Positions 53,386-60,828 of a stretch of 64,000 nucleotides of DNA are shown here, piece by piece. Origin of the DNA: Propionicicella superfundia DSM 22317 (lineage in GTDB: Bacteria; Actinomycetota; Actinomycetes; Propionibacteriales; Propionibacteriaceae); the NCBI RefSeq assembly GCF_000423465.1, contig NZ_KE384020.1, positions 551,671 to 615,670 of the forward strand, given 5' to 3'. The notes beneath the pieces are model-generated. The model was not told the origin of the DNA, searched no databases, and was given only the letters and a program-made list of their open reading frames with translations. Numbering within the stretch: position 1 is the first letter of the stretch; the number at the start of each line of letters is the position of its first letter. A program made the translations under genes and the position numbers.

Positions 53386-56300
53386 TCAGTGGAAATCACG
53401 CGAGGTGTGACGGACGGTGACGGGCAGCGGCTCGACGAGATCGGCGAGGAGGTTCGTGACCCCCTCGGGCGAGCGTTCGAGGATGCCGCGGACGATGAGG
53501 CCCGGGGCCTCACGGATGAACCGCCGATAGCGCGTCCAGACCCCGGCGGTGCAGATGACATTGACCAGGCCGTGCTCGTCCTCGAGGTTGACGAAGGTGA
53601 CCCCCGAGGCGGTGGACGGTCGTTGCCGGTGGGTGACCAGCCCGGCGACGCGGATCCGGCGTCCGGGCTCGACGGTCCGCAGCGCAGCCGAGGTCAGCAC
53701 GCCGCGAGCGTCGAGGCTCTGCCGGAGGTGGGCGAGCAGGTGGTCGGACGTCGCGATCCCGGTCGCCCAGAGGTCGTCGGCAAGGACCTCGAAGCCGGTC
53801 GGGTCGTCGAACAGCGGCGGTTGCAGCGGCGCGACCATGCCCGGCAGGCTTCCGGCCTGGTCCAGCGCGGCGGTACCGGCTCGCCACAGCGCCTGCCGAC
53901 GACTCAGGCCGAGCCCGTCGAAAGCGCCGGCGGTGGCCAACGCCGACAACTGCTCCTCGGACAGCCCGGCACGCCGGGCAAGATCCTCCAACGAGGTGTA
54001 CGACCCGCCGGCCCCTCGCTCGGCGACGATGCGCCCGGCCACCTTCAGCCCGATCCCCCGGACACCGGACAGGCCGAGCCGGACGGCGAACCGGCCGTCG
54101 CGGCGATGCGTCGCCGCGACATCGGGGGCTGCGGGGTCGTACTCCCCCACCGGCGGCTGCTCGGAATCCAGACACGAGTCGAGGCCGGTGGGGGCCCGGC
54201 ATTCGTCGAACGCCTCCAGACCGGCATCGACCCCCGAACGCTGCAGGTCGGGTCTGTGCACCTCGACGCCGTGGCGGCGGGCGTCGGCCGTCAGCGTGGC
54301 CGGTGAGTAGAACCCCATCGGCTGGGCGCGCAGCAGCCCGGCCAGAAAAGCGGCCGGATAGTGCAGCTTCAGCCAGGAACTGGCGTACACCAGCAACGCG
54401 AAGCTCAGTGAGTGGGACTCGGCGAATCCGAAGTTCGCGAACGCCTTGATCTGGGCGTAGAGCTGCTCGGCGGCCTCGCCGGTCAGTCCGTTGCGAGCCA
54501 TCCCCGCGAAGAGTTTCTGCTCCAAGGACTCGATGCGCTCGATCCCTCGCTTGGAACCCATCGCCCGGCGCAGCAGATCGGCGTCTTCACCGCTGCACTC
54601 CCCCACCGCCATCGCCATCTGCATCAGTTGTTCCTGGAAGATCGGCACGCCGAGGGTGCGCTTCAGAACCGGCTCCAGCTTGGGGTGGGGGTAGGCGACC
54701 GGCTCCTGGCCGAGCCTGCGGCGGACGAACGGGTGCACCGCCCCGCCCTGGATCGGGCCCGGCCGGATCAGGGCGATCTCGATGACCAGGTCGTAGAACG
54801 CCCGGGGCCGGAGCCGGGGCAGCAACCCCATCTGGGCGCGGGACTCCACCTGGAACACCCCGATCGCATCGGCCCGGCAGAGCATGTCGTAGACGGCCCC
54901 CTCCTCCTTGGGGATGTTCGCCAGGTTCCAGGCCTCGCCGGTGCCGTCGCGGACGATGGTGAAGCAGTGCTGCAGCGCGGCGAGCATGCCCAGACCGAGC
55001 AGGTCGAACTTCACCAGCCCCATCCAGGCGGCATCGTCCTTGTCCCATTGGATCACCGTCCGGTCGGCCATCCGGGCGTGCTCGATCGGCACCACCTCCC
55101 CCACCGGGCGTTCGGTGAGCACCATGCCGCCGGAGTGGATGCCCAGATGGCGGGGGGCCTTCAGCAACTGGGCGGCCAGCTCGACCACGTCCGGCGGGAC
55201 GTCCGGCGGCTGCCCTGTCCCGTCGGAGGGCTCCGGCAGCGTCCAGTGCTCGACCCGGCGCGCGAAGGCGTCCTGCTGACCGGGTGAGTAGCCGAGTGCC
55301 TTGGCGACATCGCGGACGGCGTTCTTCGGCCGGTACTGGATGACGTTGCAGACCTGGGCGGCGCGCGTGCGCCCGTAGCGCTCGAACACCCACTGGATGA
55401 TCTCCTCGCGACGGTCGGAGTCGAAGTCCACGTCGATGTCGGGCTCCTCGTCGCGCAGCGCCGACAGGAAGCGCTCGAAGGGCAGGCCATAGCGGATGGA
55501 GTCCACCGCCGTGATGCCCAGCAGGTAGCAGATCGCCGAGTTGGCGGCAGACCCCCGGCCCTGGCACAGGATGCCGCGCCGCTGGGCCTCGGCGACGATG
55601 TCGTGCACGATCAGGAAGTAGCCGGGGAAATCCTTGGTCTCAATCACCGTCAGCTCGCGTTCGATCCGCGCCCGGCCGGCGTCGTCCAGTCGCGGATACT
55701 TCTCGGGGATCGCCCGTCGGACCAGCTCCCGCAGCCAGGACATCGGGGTGTGTCCTTCCGGCACCTCCTGCTTCGGCAGTGCGGGCCTGGCCCGGCGCAG
55801 CGGGAAGGCCAGTTCGTCGGCGAGTTCGACGGTGCGCTCCACGGCGCCCGGATAGCGGGAGAACAGCCGGCGCATCTCGGCGCCTGAGCGCAGGAAGGCC
55901 GTCCCGGCGGCCGGCAGCCAGCCGTCCAGGTCGTCCAGGCTCCGGTTCGCCCGGATCGCCGCGACGGTCTGGGCGAGCGGGTGCTGTGCGGGGGTGGCGT
56001 AGTGCACGTTCCCGGTCGCGAGGGCGGGCAGTCCGCGAGTGTCGGCAAGCGCGGCCAGCGCATCGTTGTGGGACGAATCCACGGGGTGGCCGTGGTCGGT
56101 CAGCTCCACGTACACCTGCCGACGGCCGAAGAGATCGACCAGGGCGTCCAGCTCCTGCCCTGCCCCCTCGGTGTCGCCGGCGAGCAGCCGTTGGCGTACC
56201 GCACCCTTGCGGCAGCCGGTCAGCACCGCCCAGTGCCCGTCGGCGGCACTGGCCAGCCCGGCCGGATCGTAGACCGGCCGCCCTTTCTCGGCCCCGGCGA

Positions 56301-56772
56301 GCTGGGCGGTGGTGATCGCCCCGGCGAGCCGGTGGTAGCCCTCCTCTCCGGCGGCCAGCACCAGCAGATGGGTGCCCTCCGGGTCGGGGCGGCCGGTCTG
56401 CGGGGCAGACAGGCCCAACGACAGTTCGGCTCCGAAGACCGTCTTCACCCCGGTGGGCTCGGCGGCCTCGGCGAACCGGGCGACCCCGTAGAGCCCGTCG
56501 TGGTCGGTGAGCGCCAGCGCGTGCAGTCCGAGCCGTTCGGCCTCGACGATCAGGTCGGCCGGCGAGGAGGCGCCGTCGAGGAAGGAGAAGGAGGAATGCG
56601 CGTGCAGTTCGGCATACGGGACGGCGTCCTGCGGCCGCACGACCGGCGGCGGGAGATAGGGGCCGCGTTTGCGGGAGAAGGGGACGTCCGCCTCGGGCCC
56701 CGAGGGCGGACGCGGACCGGTCAGCGTGCGTCGCAGCTCGGACCAGGGCATCGGCGGGTTGTGGAAGCCCAT
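53386..56772 (-). CDS. dnaE2: error-prone DNA polymerase DnaE2 (ImuC)
   Basis: The 1128-residue C-family polymerase is the catalytic subunit of the damage-induced mutasome. It has a PHP domain (AELHAHSSFSFLDGASSP), the palm with GRGSAANSAICYLLGIT and catalytic PDIDVDFDSDRREEIIQWV, the fingers region FQEQLMQMAMAVGECSGEDADLLRRAMG, and a C-terminal OB-fold with VTFVNLEDEHGLVNVI. DnaE2 is distinguished from DnaE1 by its length and by linkage to imuB. ATG 56772 overlaps the imuB stop (TGATG). Confidence 0.95.
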   Translation of the reverse strand: MGFHNPPMPWSELRRTLTGPRPPSGPEADVPFSRKRGPYLPPPVVRPQDAVPYAELHAHSSFSFLDGASSPADLIVEAERLGLHALALTDHDGLYGVARFAEAAEPTGVKTVFGAELSLGLSAPQTGRPDPEGTHLLVLAAGEEGYHRLAGAITTAQLAGAEKGRPVYDPAGLASAADGHWAVLTGCRKGAVRQRLLAGDTEGAGQELDALVDLFGRRQVYVELTDHGHPVDSSHNDALAALADTRGLPALATGNVHYATPAQHPLAQTVAAIRANRSLDDLDGWLPAAGTAFLRSGAEMRRLFSRYPGAVERTVELADELAFPLRRARPALPKQEVPEGHTPMSWLRELVRRAIPEKYPRLDDAGRARIERELTVIETKDFPGYFLIVHDIVAEAQRRGILCQGRGSAANSAICYLLGITAVDSIRYGLPFERFLSALRDEEPDIDVDFDSDRREEIIQWVFERYGRTRAAQVCNVIQYRPKNAVRDVAKALGYSPGQQDAFARRVEHWTLPEPSDGTGQPPDVPPDVVELAAQLLKAPRHLGIHSGGMVLTERPVGEVVPIEHARMADRTVIQWDKDDAAWMGLVKFDLLGLGMLAALQHCFTIVRDGTGEAWNLANIPKEEGAVYDMLCRADAIGVFQVESRAQMGLLPRLRPRAFYDLVIEIALIRPGPIQGGAVHPFVRRRLGQEPVAYPHPKLEPVLKRTLGVPIFQEQLMQMAMAVGECSGEDADLLRRAMGSKRGIERIESLEQKLFAGMARNGLTGEAAEQLYAQIKAFANFGFAESHSLSFALLVYASSWLKLHYPAAFLAGLLRAQPMGFYSPATLTADARRHGVEVHRPDLQRSGVDAGLEAFDECRAPTGLDSCLDSEQPPVGEYDPAAPDVAATHRRDGRFAVRLGLSGVRGIGLKVAGRIVAERGAGGSYTSLEDLARRAGLSEEQLSALATAGAFDGLGLSRRQALWRAGTAALDQAGSLPGMVAPLQPPLFDDPTGFEVLADDLWATGIATSDHLLAHLRQSLDARGVLTSAALRTVEPGRRIRVAGLVTHRQRPSTASGVTFVNLEDEHGLVNVICTAGVWTRYRRFIREAPGLIVRGILERSPEGVTNLLADLVEPLPVTVRHTSRDFH

Positions 56773-58310
56773 CAGTCGTACCTCCCTTCGGCACGCCACC
56801 TGCCGGCGTCGTCGCACAGCAGCAGCCAGGCGGTCTGGGCGTCGTCGATCACCTGGAACCGGTGCGCTCGGCGTCGCCGGGCGGGATCCCAGGTGTGCTC
56901 GTCCATCGGCCAAGGCCCTGCCCAGGCGGTGATCGGCCGGTGCCGTCCGGCGTCGACCAGTACGGCGGGCGGAGCCGAGAGGACGCCGCGACCGTCCACG
57001 CAGACACCGGACCCGTCGGCGGCGAGGACGGCCATGTCCCGGGGGTCGCCGAACACGGTCGCCGGCAACGGCGCCGGCACGTGACCGGGCCAGGGACGGT
57101 CCGGCGGCAGCGACGACACCACTCGGTCCCCCCACGGGACGAGCACCTGGCGTTCGGCCAGCCACCGACCGCCGCCGATCACCGCGGTGGCCACGCCGTC
57201 CGCACCCAGCATCGCCTGTACCCGGGACAGGGCGTGGTGCACCCGCTCGTCGGGACCGGTGCCGAACAGCCCCGGGGTGTGGTGGGCGACGGCGTCCACC
57301 GCGACCGGCTCCAGTCGTACCCGCACCACGCCGCTGCCGATCTGGCTGCCGACGGCCTGTACCTGCCAGCGCACCCGGTCGACAATGGCTGCGGGGTCGA
57401 ACGCGGCGGGATGCAGCCACACCCGCTCGGAGCGCTCGCCCTCCTCGGCCACCAGCCCCACCCGCATCTCGGTGCACACCAGGTGGTGCTCGGCCAGCCC
57501 TGCGGTGAAGCTCTCGGCGGTTGCCCGCACGGCGAACGCGACCTGGTCGACCAGATCCAGCGGCGGGGAGAACTCGACCTGCCGAGCCAGATCGAGGGGC
57601 GGGACGCGCGGCTGTATGGGGCGGGAATCCCGCCCTCCGGCCAGGTCGTGCAGCCGGGCGCCGCGTTCGCCGAAGCGATCCCGCACCAGCTCCGCGTCGA
57701 GCGTGGCGAACTCCCCCAGCCGGTGGACGCCGAGGCGCGGCAGCAGATCGGCCAGCTCGGCGTCACCGAGCCGGCTCACCGGCAGGGGCGCCAGGAAGTC
57801 GGCAGCCATGCCCGGGGGGACGACTCGGACCGGCTCGGGGTCGTAGGCGGCCTGTTCAGCGGTGAACACCCCATCGGCGATCCCGGCCCGGAGTTCGGTC
57901 ACTCCGGCGTCCGTCATGGCAGCGAGAAGGGCCGCAACCGCCGGCTTCTCGCCGCCGTAATACCGGGCAGGACCTCGCATCCGGAGCGCGACGAGCCCTG
58001 GACGGATCACCTGGATGCCGGGGCTCACCTGCTCCAGCCGGTCCACCAGTGGCGTGAACAGCCGGTGGTCGCGGTCGGTGTCCGCAGGAACCACCTGCAG
58101 CGCCGGGCAGCAGGTTTGCGCCTCTCGTCGTCGCTGGCCGCTGCGCACCCCCTCGGCGTGGGCGGACGCGGAGCAGGAGACCACGCGGTTGGCCTCGACC
58201 ACGGCGACCGGGTCGCCGACGCTGCCGCCTTCGGCCTGTGCCCAGGCGGTCACCGGCCATTCGGGAAACCACAGCACGCAGCAGCGCGCCGGCTGGGTCG
58301 ACCCGGCCAT
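56772..58310 (-). CDS. imuB: ImuB, catalytically inactive Y-family polymerase homologue
   Basis: ImuB is a Y-family-like protein lacking catalytic acids that binds the beta clamp and bridges ImuA' and DnaE2. The 512-residue protein begins MAGSTQPARCCVLWFPEWPVTAWAQ and has a polymerase-like body (GVHRLGEFATLDAELVRDRFGERGARLHDLAGGRDSRPI) and a C-terminal tail (ITAWAGPWPMDEHTWDPARRRRAHRFQV). The triad of catalytic carboxylates is not evident. Its ATG overlaps the imuA' stop. Confidence 0.93.
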   Translation of the reverse strand: MAGSTQPARCCVLWFPEWPVTAWAQAEGGSVGDPVAVVEANRVVSCSASAHAEGVRSGQRRREAQTCCPALQVVPADTDRDHRLFTPLVDRLEQVSPGIQVIRPGLVALRMRGPARYYGGEKPAVAALLAAMTDAGVTELRAGIADGVFTAEQAAYDPEPVRVVPPGMAADFLAPLPVSRLGDAELADLLPRLGVHRLGEFATLDAELVRDRFGERGARLHDLAGGRDSRPIQPRVPPLDLARQVEFSPPLDLVDQVAFAVRATAESFTAGLAEHHLVCTEMRVGLVAEEGERSERVWLHPAAFDPAAIVDRVRWQVQAVGSQIGSGVVRVRLEPVAVDAVAHHTPGLFGTGPDERVHHALSRVQAMLGADGVATAVIGGGRWLAERQVLVPWGDRVVSSLPPDRPWPGHVPAPLPATVFGDPRDMAVLAADGSGVCVDGRGVLSAPPAVLVDAGRHRPITAWAGPWPMDEHTWDPARRRRAHRFQVIDDAQTAWLLLCDDAGRWRAEGRYD

Positions 58311-59005
58311 CACCCCACCGCCCTCAGCCGCCCGGCGGCGGGGGCAAGCGGTGCCACCACGTTCAGCCGCCCGTCGGCGCCGGGCAGCAGCAACCGGGCG
58401 CTACGCGGCCGGGGATCGCGCCGGGAGGTGATGGTCAGCGTCGCCTCACGTCCGGTCAGGTGGCCGTGGCCGGCACCCACACCGGACCAGCGCGGCGCAT
58501 CCACGCGCAGCGCCGCCTCGGCGCGTGGCCATTCCCCGACCACCAGCAAGGCGGCCCCACGGTCCCGGAGCCGGGCCGCCAGCCGGGCCGCGTCCGCCGG
58601 GCTCACCGCGTTGCCGGGATGCACGGCGATCACGCTCAGCACTTCGGCCAGCGCGGCGACCACCGACAGCCACCGCCGCCCCGGTGCGGGGACCAGCACC
58701 AGCCGGTCCAGCGCCACCCCCGCCTGACCGGCGGCCTCCGCTCCCAGTTCCGGCAGGCCCACCGCTCCGCACCAGGATCCCGCCCTGGACGGTTCGGCCA
58801 GCAGGGCGAGCAACAAGACGCCGGCCGTGTCCAGGGTGTAGGCGGATCCCGGCCGCAGACCGGCGTCCGGCAGCAACCCGGCCAGCCCGGGGGGCACGGG
58901 GAGCCTCCGCGGCCGGGCGTCCTCGGCCTGGCTGTCCGCCTGGGCGCGCAACTGCCGCATCAGTTCCGGGGTCGGAGATGCTGCGGTCACGGATCGGAAG
59001 GACAC
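58310..59005 (-). CDS. ImuA' (RecA-like mutasome component)
   Basis: The 231-residue protein is the first gene of the SOS cassette imuA'-imuB-dnaE2. It is RecA-like in outline with a poorly conserved nucleotide site (GLAGLLPDAGLRPGSAYTLDTAGVLLLALLAEPSRAG). Later come LALDRLVLVPAPG-like and RDRGAALLVVGEWPRAEAALRV segments. Identification rests mostly on position plus fold impression. GTG 59005 is six nt after GATTAT (59012-59017), a leaderless -10 overlapped by the LexA box. Confidence 0.82.
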   Translation of the reverse strand: MSFRSVTAASPTPELMRQLRAQADSQAEDARPRRLPVPPGLAGLLPDAGLRPGSAYTLDTAGVLLLALLAEPSRAGSWCGAVGLPELGAEAAGQAGVALDRLVLVPAPGRRWLSVVAALAEVLSVIAVHPGNAVSPADAARLAARLRDRGAALLVVGEWPRAEAALRVDAPRWSGVGAGHGHLTGREATLTITSRRDPRPRSARLLLPGADGRLNVVAPLAPAAGRLRAVG

Positions 59006-59015
59006 CCATCCATAA

Positions 59016-59031
59016 TCGAACGACTGTTCGA
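59016..59031. promoter_or_regulatory. LexA (SOS) box of imuA'-imuB-dnaE2
   Basis: TCGAAC-GACT-GTTCGA matches the actinobacterial SOS consensus TCGAAC(N4)GTTCGA perfectly. It overlaps the inferred -10 (GATTAT) of imuA' by 2 bp and lies 11 bp before the start, ideally placed for repression. It also lies 5 bp from the stop of the upstream DUF6994-like gene. Confidence 0.92.
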
Positions 59032-59036
59032 TTCCG

Positions 59037-59861
59037 TCAAGACGGCGGCGTCCCGCGCCTCGGGAGCTTCGGGTTCCCGCGCGAGACGCCAAGACCATCG
59101 ACGTCAACGGTCATGAGGCTCCTCTCGGAGAACTCATCGATCCGCGAGTTGCGGGCTGCCACGAAGGCGAGTGTGCATCGTTTGTAGTCGCGGTAGCTTT
59201 TGATGTCTCCGGGAGTCGCCTTGGTGCTGAAGTCGTCACAGGGAAGAAAGAACCGCACCGCACCACTGCTATCAACAAGATCTCCGAGCAGGAAAAAATC
59301 TATAAATCCTTCAAAGCTCTCGAAGAGCGAAAAGAACTTCGCGTACGCGATCAGCGTGGAAGCCATAGGGCTGTCGAGACCCCGGTAGTGACGGCGGATG
59401 CACTCCAAGGTGAGATCCATGCGGTCAGCGATGCGGGCGTTGAACCCTCGTTCGACGTTGATTGTCCTTCGCCCGCCGGCCGGAACTCCGGGCCAGATCA
59501 TCATGCCGCCCATCGTGTACCCGAGCGAGCGGAATTCCTCTCGCTCCGATTCCGGCAGTTGGCCCACGATGGCCTGCATTCGAACCCAGCGGGTGTAGGT
59601 GGGGATCACCGAGTCGCTCGAAAGGGTGAAATCGCCAAGTTCCGAGCTGTGGGAGAGGTAGCGGCCCGGCACCGACTGATCGAGGTCGAACACGTGTCCC
59701 GACGGCAGTGGCTTGCTCCACAGCAACCGGTGGTAGCGGCGCAGCGTCGGGCTGAACGCGTCGGGATCTCGACCCGGTGGAGTGTCGATGCGAAAGTCGA
59801 AGGTCGTGTCGATGAGTGCGGTCGCTCGACCTGGTCCGGGACCGGGCCTTGCTGTCGTCAT
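59037..59861 (-). CDS. DUF6994-like protein, atypical composition
   Basis: The 274-residue cytosolic protein starts FDFRIDTPPGRDPDAFSPTLRRYHRLLWSKPLPSGHVFDLD and contains LGYTMGGMMIWPG, GRRTINVERGFNARIADRMDLTLECIRRHY and FESFEGFIDFFLLGDLVDSSGAVRFFLPCDDF. I recognise it as the DUF6994 family; function unknown. The part at ~59200-59400 is visibly AT-richer than the window, hinting at transfer. ATG 59861 follows ggaggag. Its stop is 5 bp from the LexA box. It is read towards the SOS genes but appears to have its own promoter. Confidence 0.75.
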   Translation of the reverse strand: MTTARPGPGPGRATALIDTTFDFRIDTPPGRDPDAFSPTLRRYHRLLWSKPLPSGHVFDLDQSVPGRYLSHSSELGDFTLSSDSVIPTYTRWVRMQAIVGQLPESEREEFRSLGYTMGGMMIWPGVPAGGRRTINVERGFNARIADRMDLTLECIRRHYRGLDSPMASTLIAYAKFFSLFESFEGFIDFFLLGDLVDSSGAVRFFLPCDDFSTKATPGDIKSYRDYKRCTLAFVAARNSRIDEFSERSLMTVDVDGLGVSRGNPKLPRRGTPPS

Positions 59862-59989
59862 GGTTCTCCTCCACATGCCGTCCGGCCGCCGCGCCTGCGT
59901 CCGGAGCGGCCGCGCTGCCAGCGCCATTCTCGTCCACCGTGGCAGGAACCGGACTTCCTCGAACTGATATGACCGTACAACTTGCCTGT

Positions 59990-59995
59990 TACGAT
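59990..59995 (+). promoter_or_regulatory. -10 element of sdh leader ORF
   Basis: TACGAT is followed by six nt and then ATG 60002. This is the same TANNNT-N6-RTG geometry found at several other gene starts in the window, so transcription of the sdh operon probably starts at or very near this ATG. Confidence 0.55.
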
Positions 59996-60001
59996 GAGGT
60001 C

Positions 60002-60118
60002 ATGCCACGGCAGGTGGAGTCAGAGCAGCAGCGCAGCCGCTCCGGGCGCAGGGCGGTGGCACCGGATCGTCGAACGGCAGTCGGGATCCGACGGCAAGCC
60101 GGAGGGCAGCACGCATGA
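60002..60118 (+). CDS. putative 38-codon leaderless leader ORF coupled to sdhC
   Basis: ATG 60002, placed for leaderless translation, opens 38 codons (MPRQVESEQQRSRSGRRAV...). Its TGA overlaps the sdhC ATG as ATGA. The peptide is strongly basic and has no domain. sdhC itself has only ggagggc about 14 nt upstream, so it may depend on termination-reinitiation. Possible roles are a regulatory leader or simply the first cistron of the operon. Confidence 0.45.
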   Translation: MPRQVESEQQRSRSGRRAVAPDRRTAVGIRRQAGGQHA

Positions 60119-60828
60119 CGGTCTCACTGGAGAAGGCAGCGCCGACCACGCCGAAACGCAGGTTCCCTCTGTCGACCTTCGCGGCCAAGGTGGTGATGGC
60201 CGTCACCGGCATCGTCTTCGCGGCATTCGTGTTCGTGCACATGGTCGGCAATCTCAAGGTGTTCTTCGGCGCCGACCACTTCAACGAGTACGCCGCCTGG
60301 CTGCGTGACGCGTTCACACCCCTGCTCCCCCACGAAGGTCTGTTGTGGATCCTGCGAGCCGTGCTGCTCGCCGCCCTCGTCGCACACGTGGGCTGCGCGA
60401 TCCTCGTCGCGATCCGTGGCCGCCGGGCCCGCGGCCCCCACCGCCGCCGGGCACTGCCGCTGCGCACCTTCGGCACCAGGACGATGCTCGTCACCGGGAT
60501 CGTGCTCTTCCTGTTCCTCGTCTTCCACCTCCTCGACCTGACGATCGGTGCGCCGCCGGCGGCGACCGACGTGTTCGAGCACGGGGATGCCTACGCGAAC
60601 CTGGTCGCGAGCTTCCGGCGGCCGTGGGCGGCCGCGGTCTACATCGCCGCGATGCTCGCGCTGGTCCTGCACCTCGTGCACGGGCTGTGGCTTTCCGCCC
60701 ACGACCTCGGAGTGACCGGAAAACGCGTGCGTGCCGTCTGGAAGGTGCTCGGCTTCGCGGTCGCGCTCGTCGTCGCCGTGGGCAACACGTCCATCCCTCT
60801 GTTCATCCTGCTGGGAGTAGTCCGATGA
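60115..60828 (+). CDS. sdhC: succinate dehydrogenase cytochrome b subunit
   Basis: The 237-residue membrane anchor has about five helices (AAKVVMAVTGIVFAAFVFVHMVGNLK; LLWILRAVLLAALVAHVGCAI; LVTGIVLFLFLVFHLLDL; AAVYIAAMLALVLHLVHGLWLS; VLGFAVALVVAVGNTSI), with His residues positioned for heme b. This is the single-subunit, B-type SdhC of actinobacteria, in the order C-A-B. It starts in the stop of the 38-codon leader and ends overlapping sdhA (ATGA). Confidence 0.93.
   Translation: MTVSLEKAAPTTPKRRFPLSTFAAKVVMAVTGIVFAAFVFVHMVGNLKVFFGADHFNEYAAWLRDAFTPLLPHEGLLWILRAVLLAALVAHVGCAILVAIRGRRARGPHRRRALPLRTFGTRTMLVTGIVLFLFLVFHLLDLTIGAPPAATDVFEHGDAYANLVASFRRPWAAAVYIAAMLALVLHLVHGLWLSAHDLGVTGKRVRAVWKVLGFAVALVVAVGNTSIPLFILLGVVR

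Noticed and set aside
56773-57477. Extension of the dnaE2 frame upstream to 57477
   Set aside because: The extra N-terminal sequence is Arg/Gly-rich antisense of imuB; the ATG at 56772 overlaps the imuB stop and begins a normal DnaE2.
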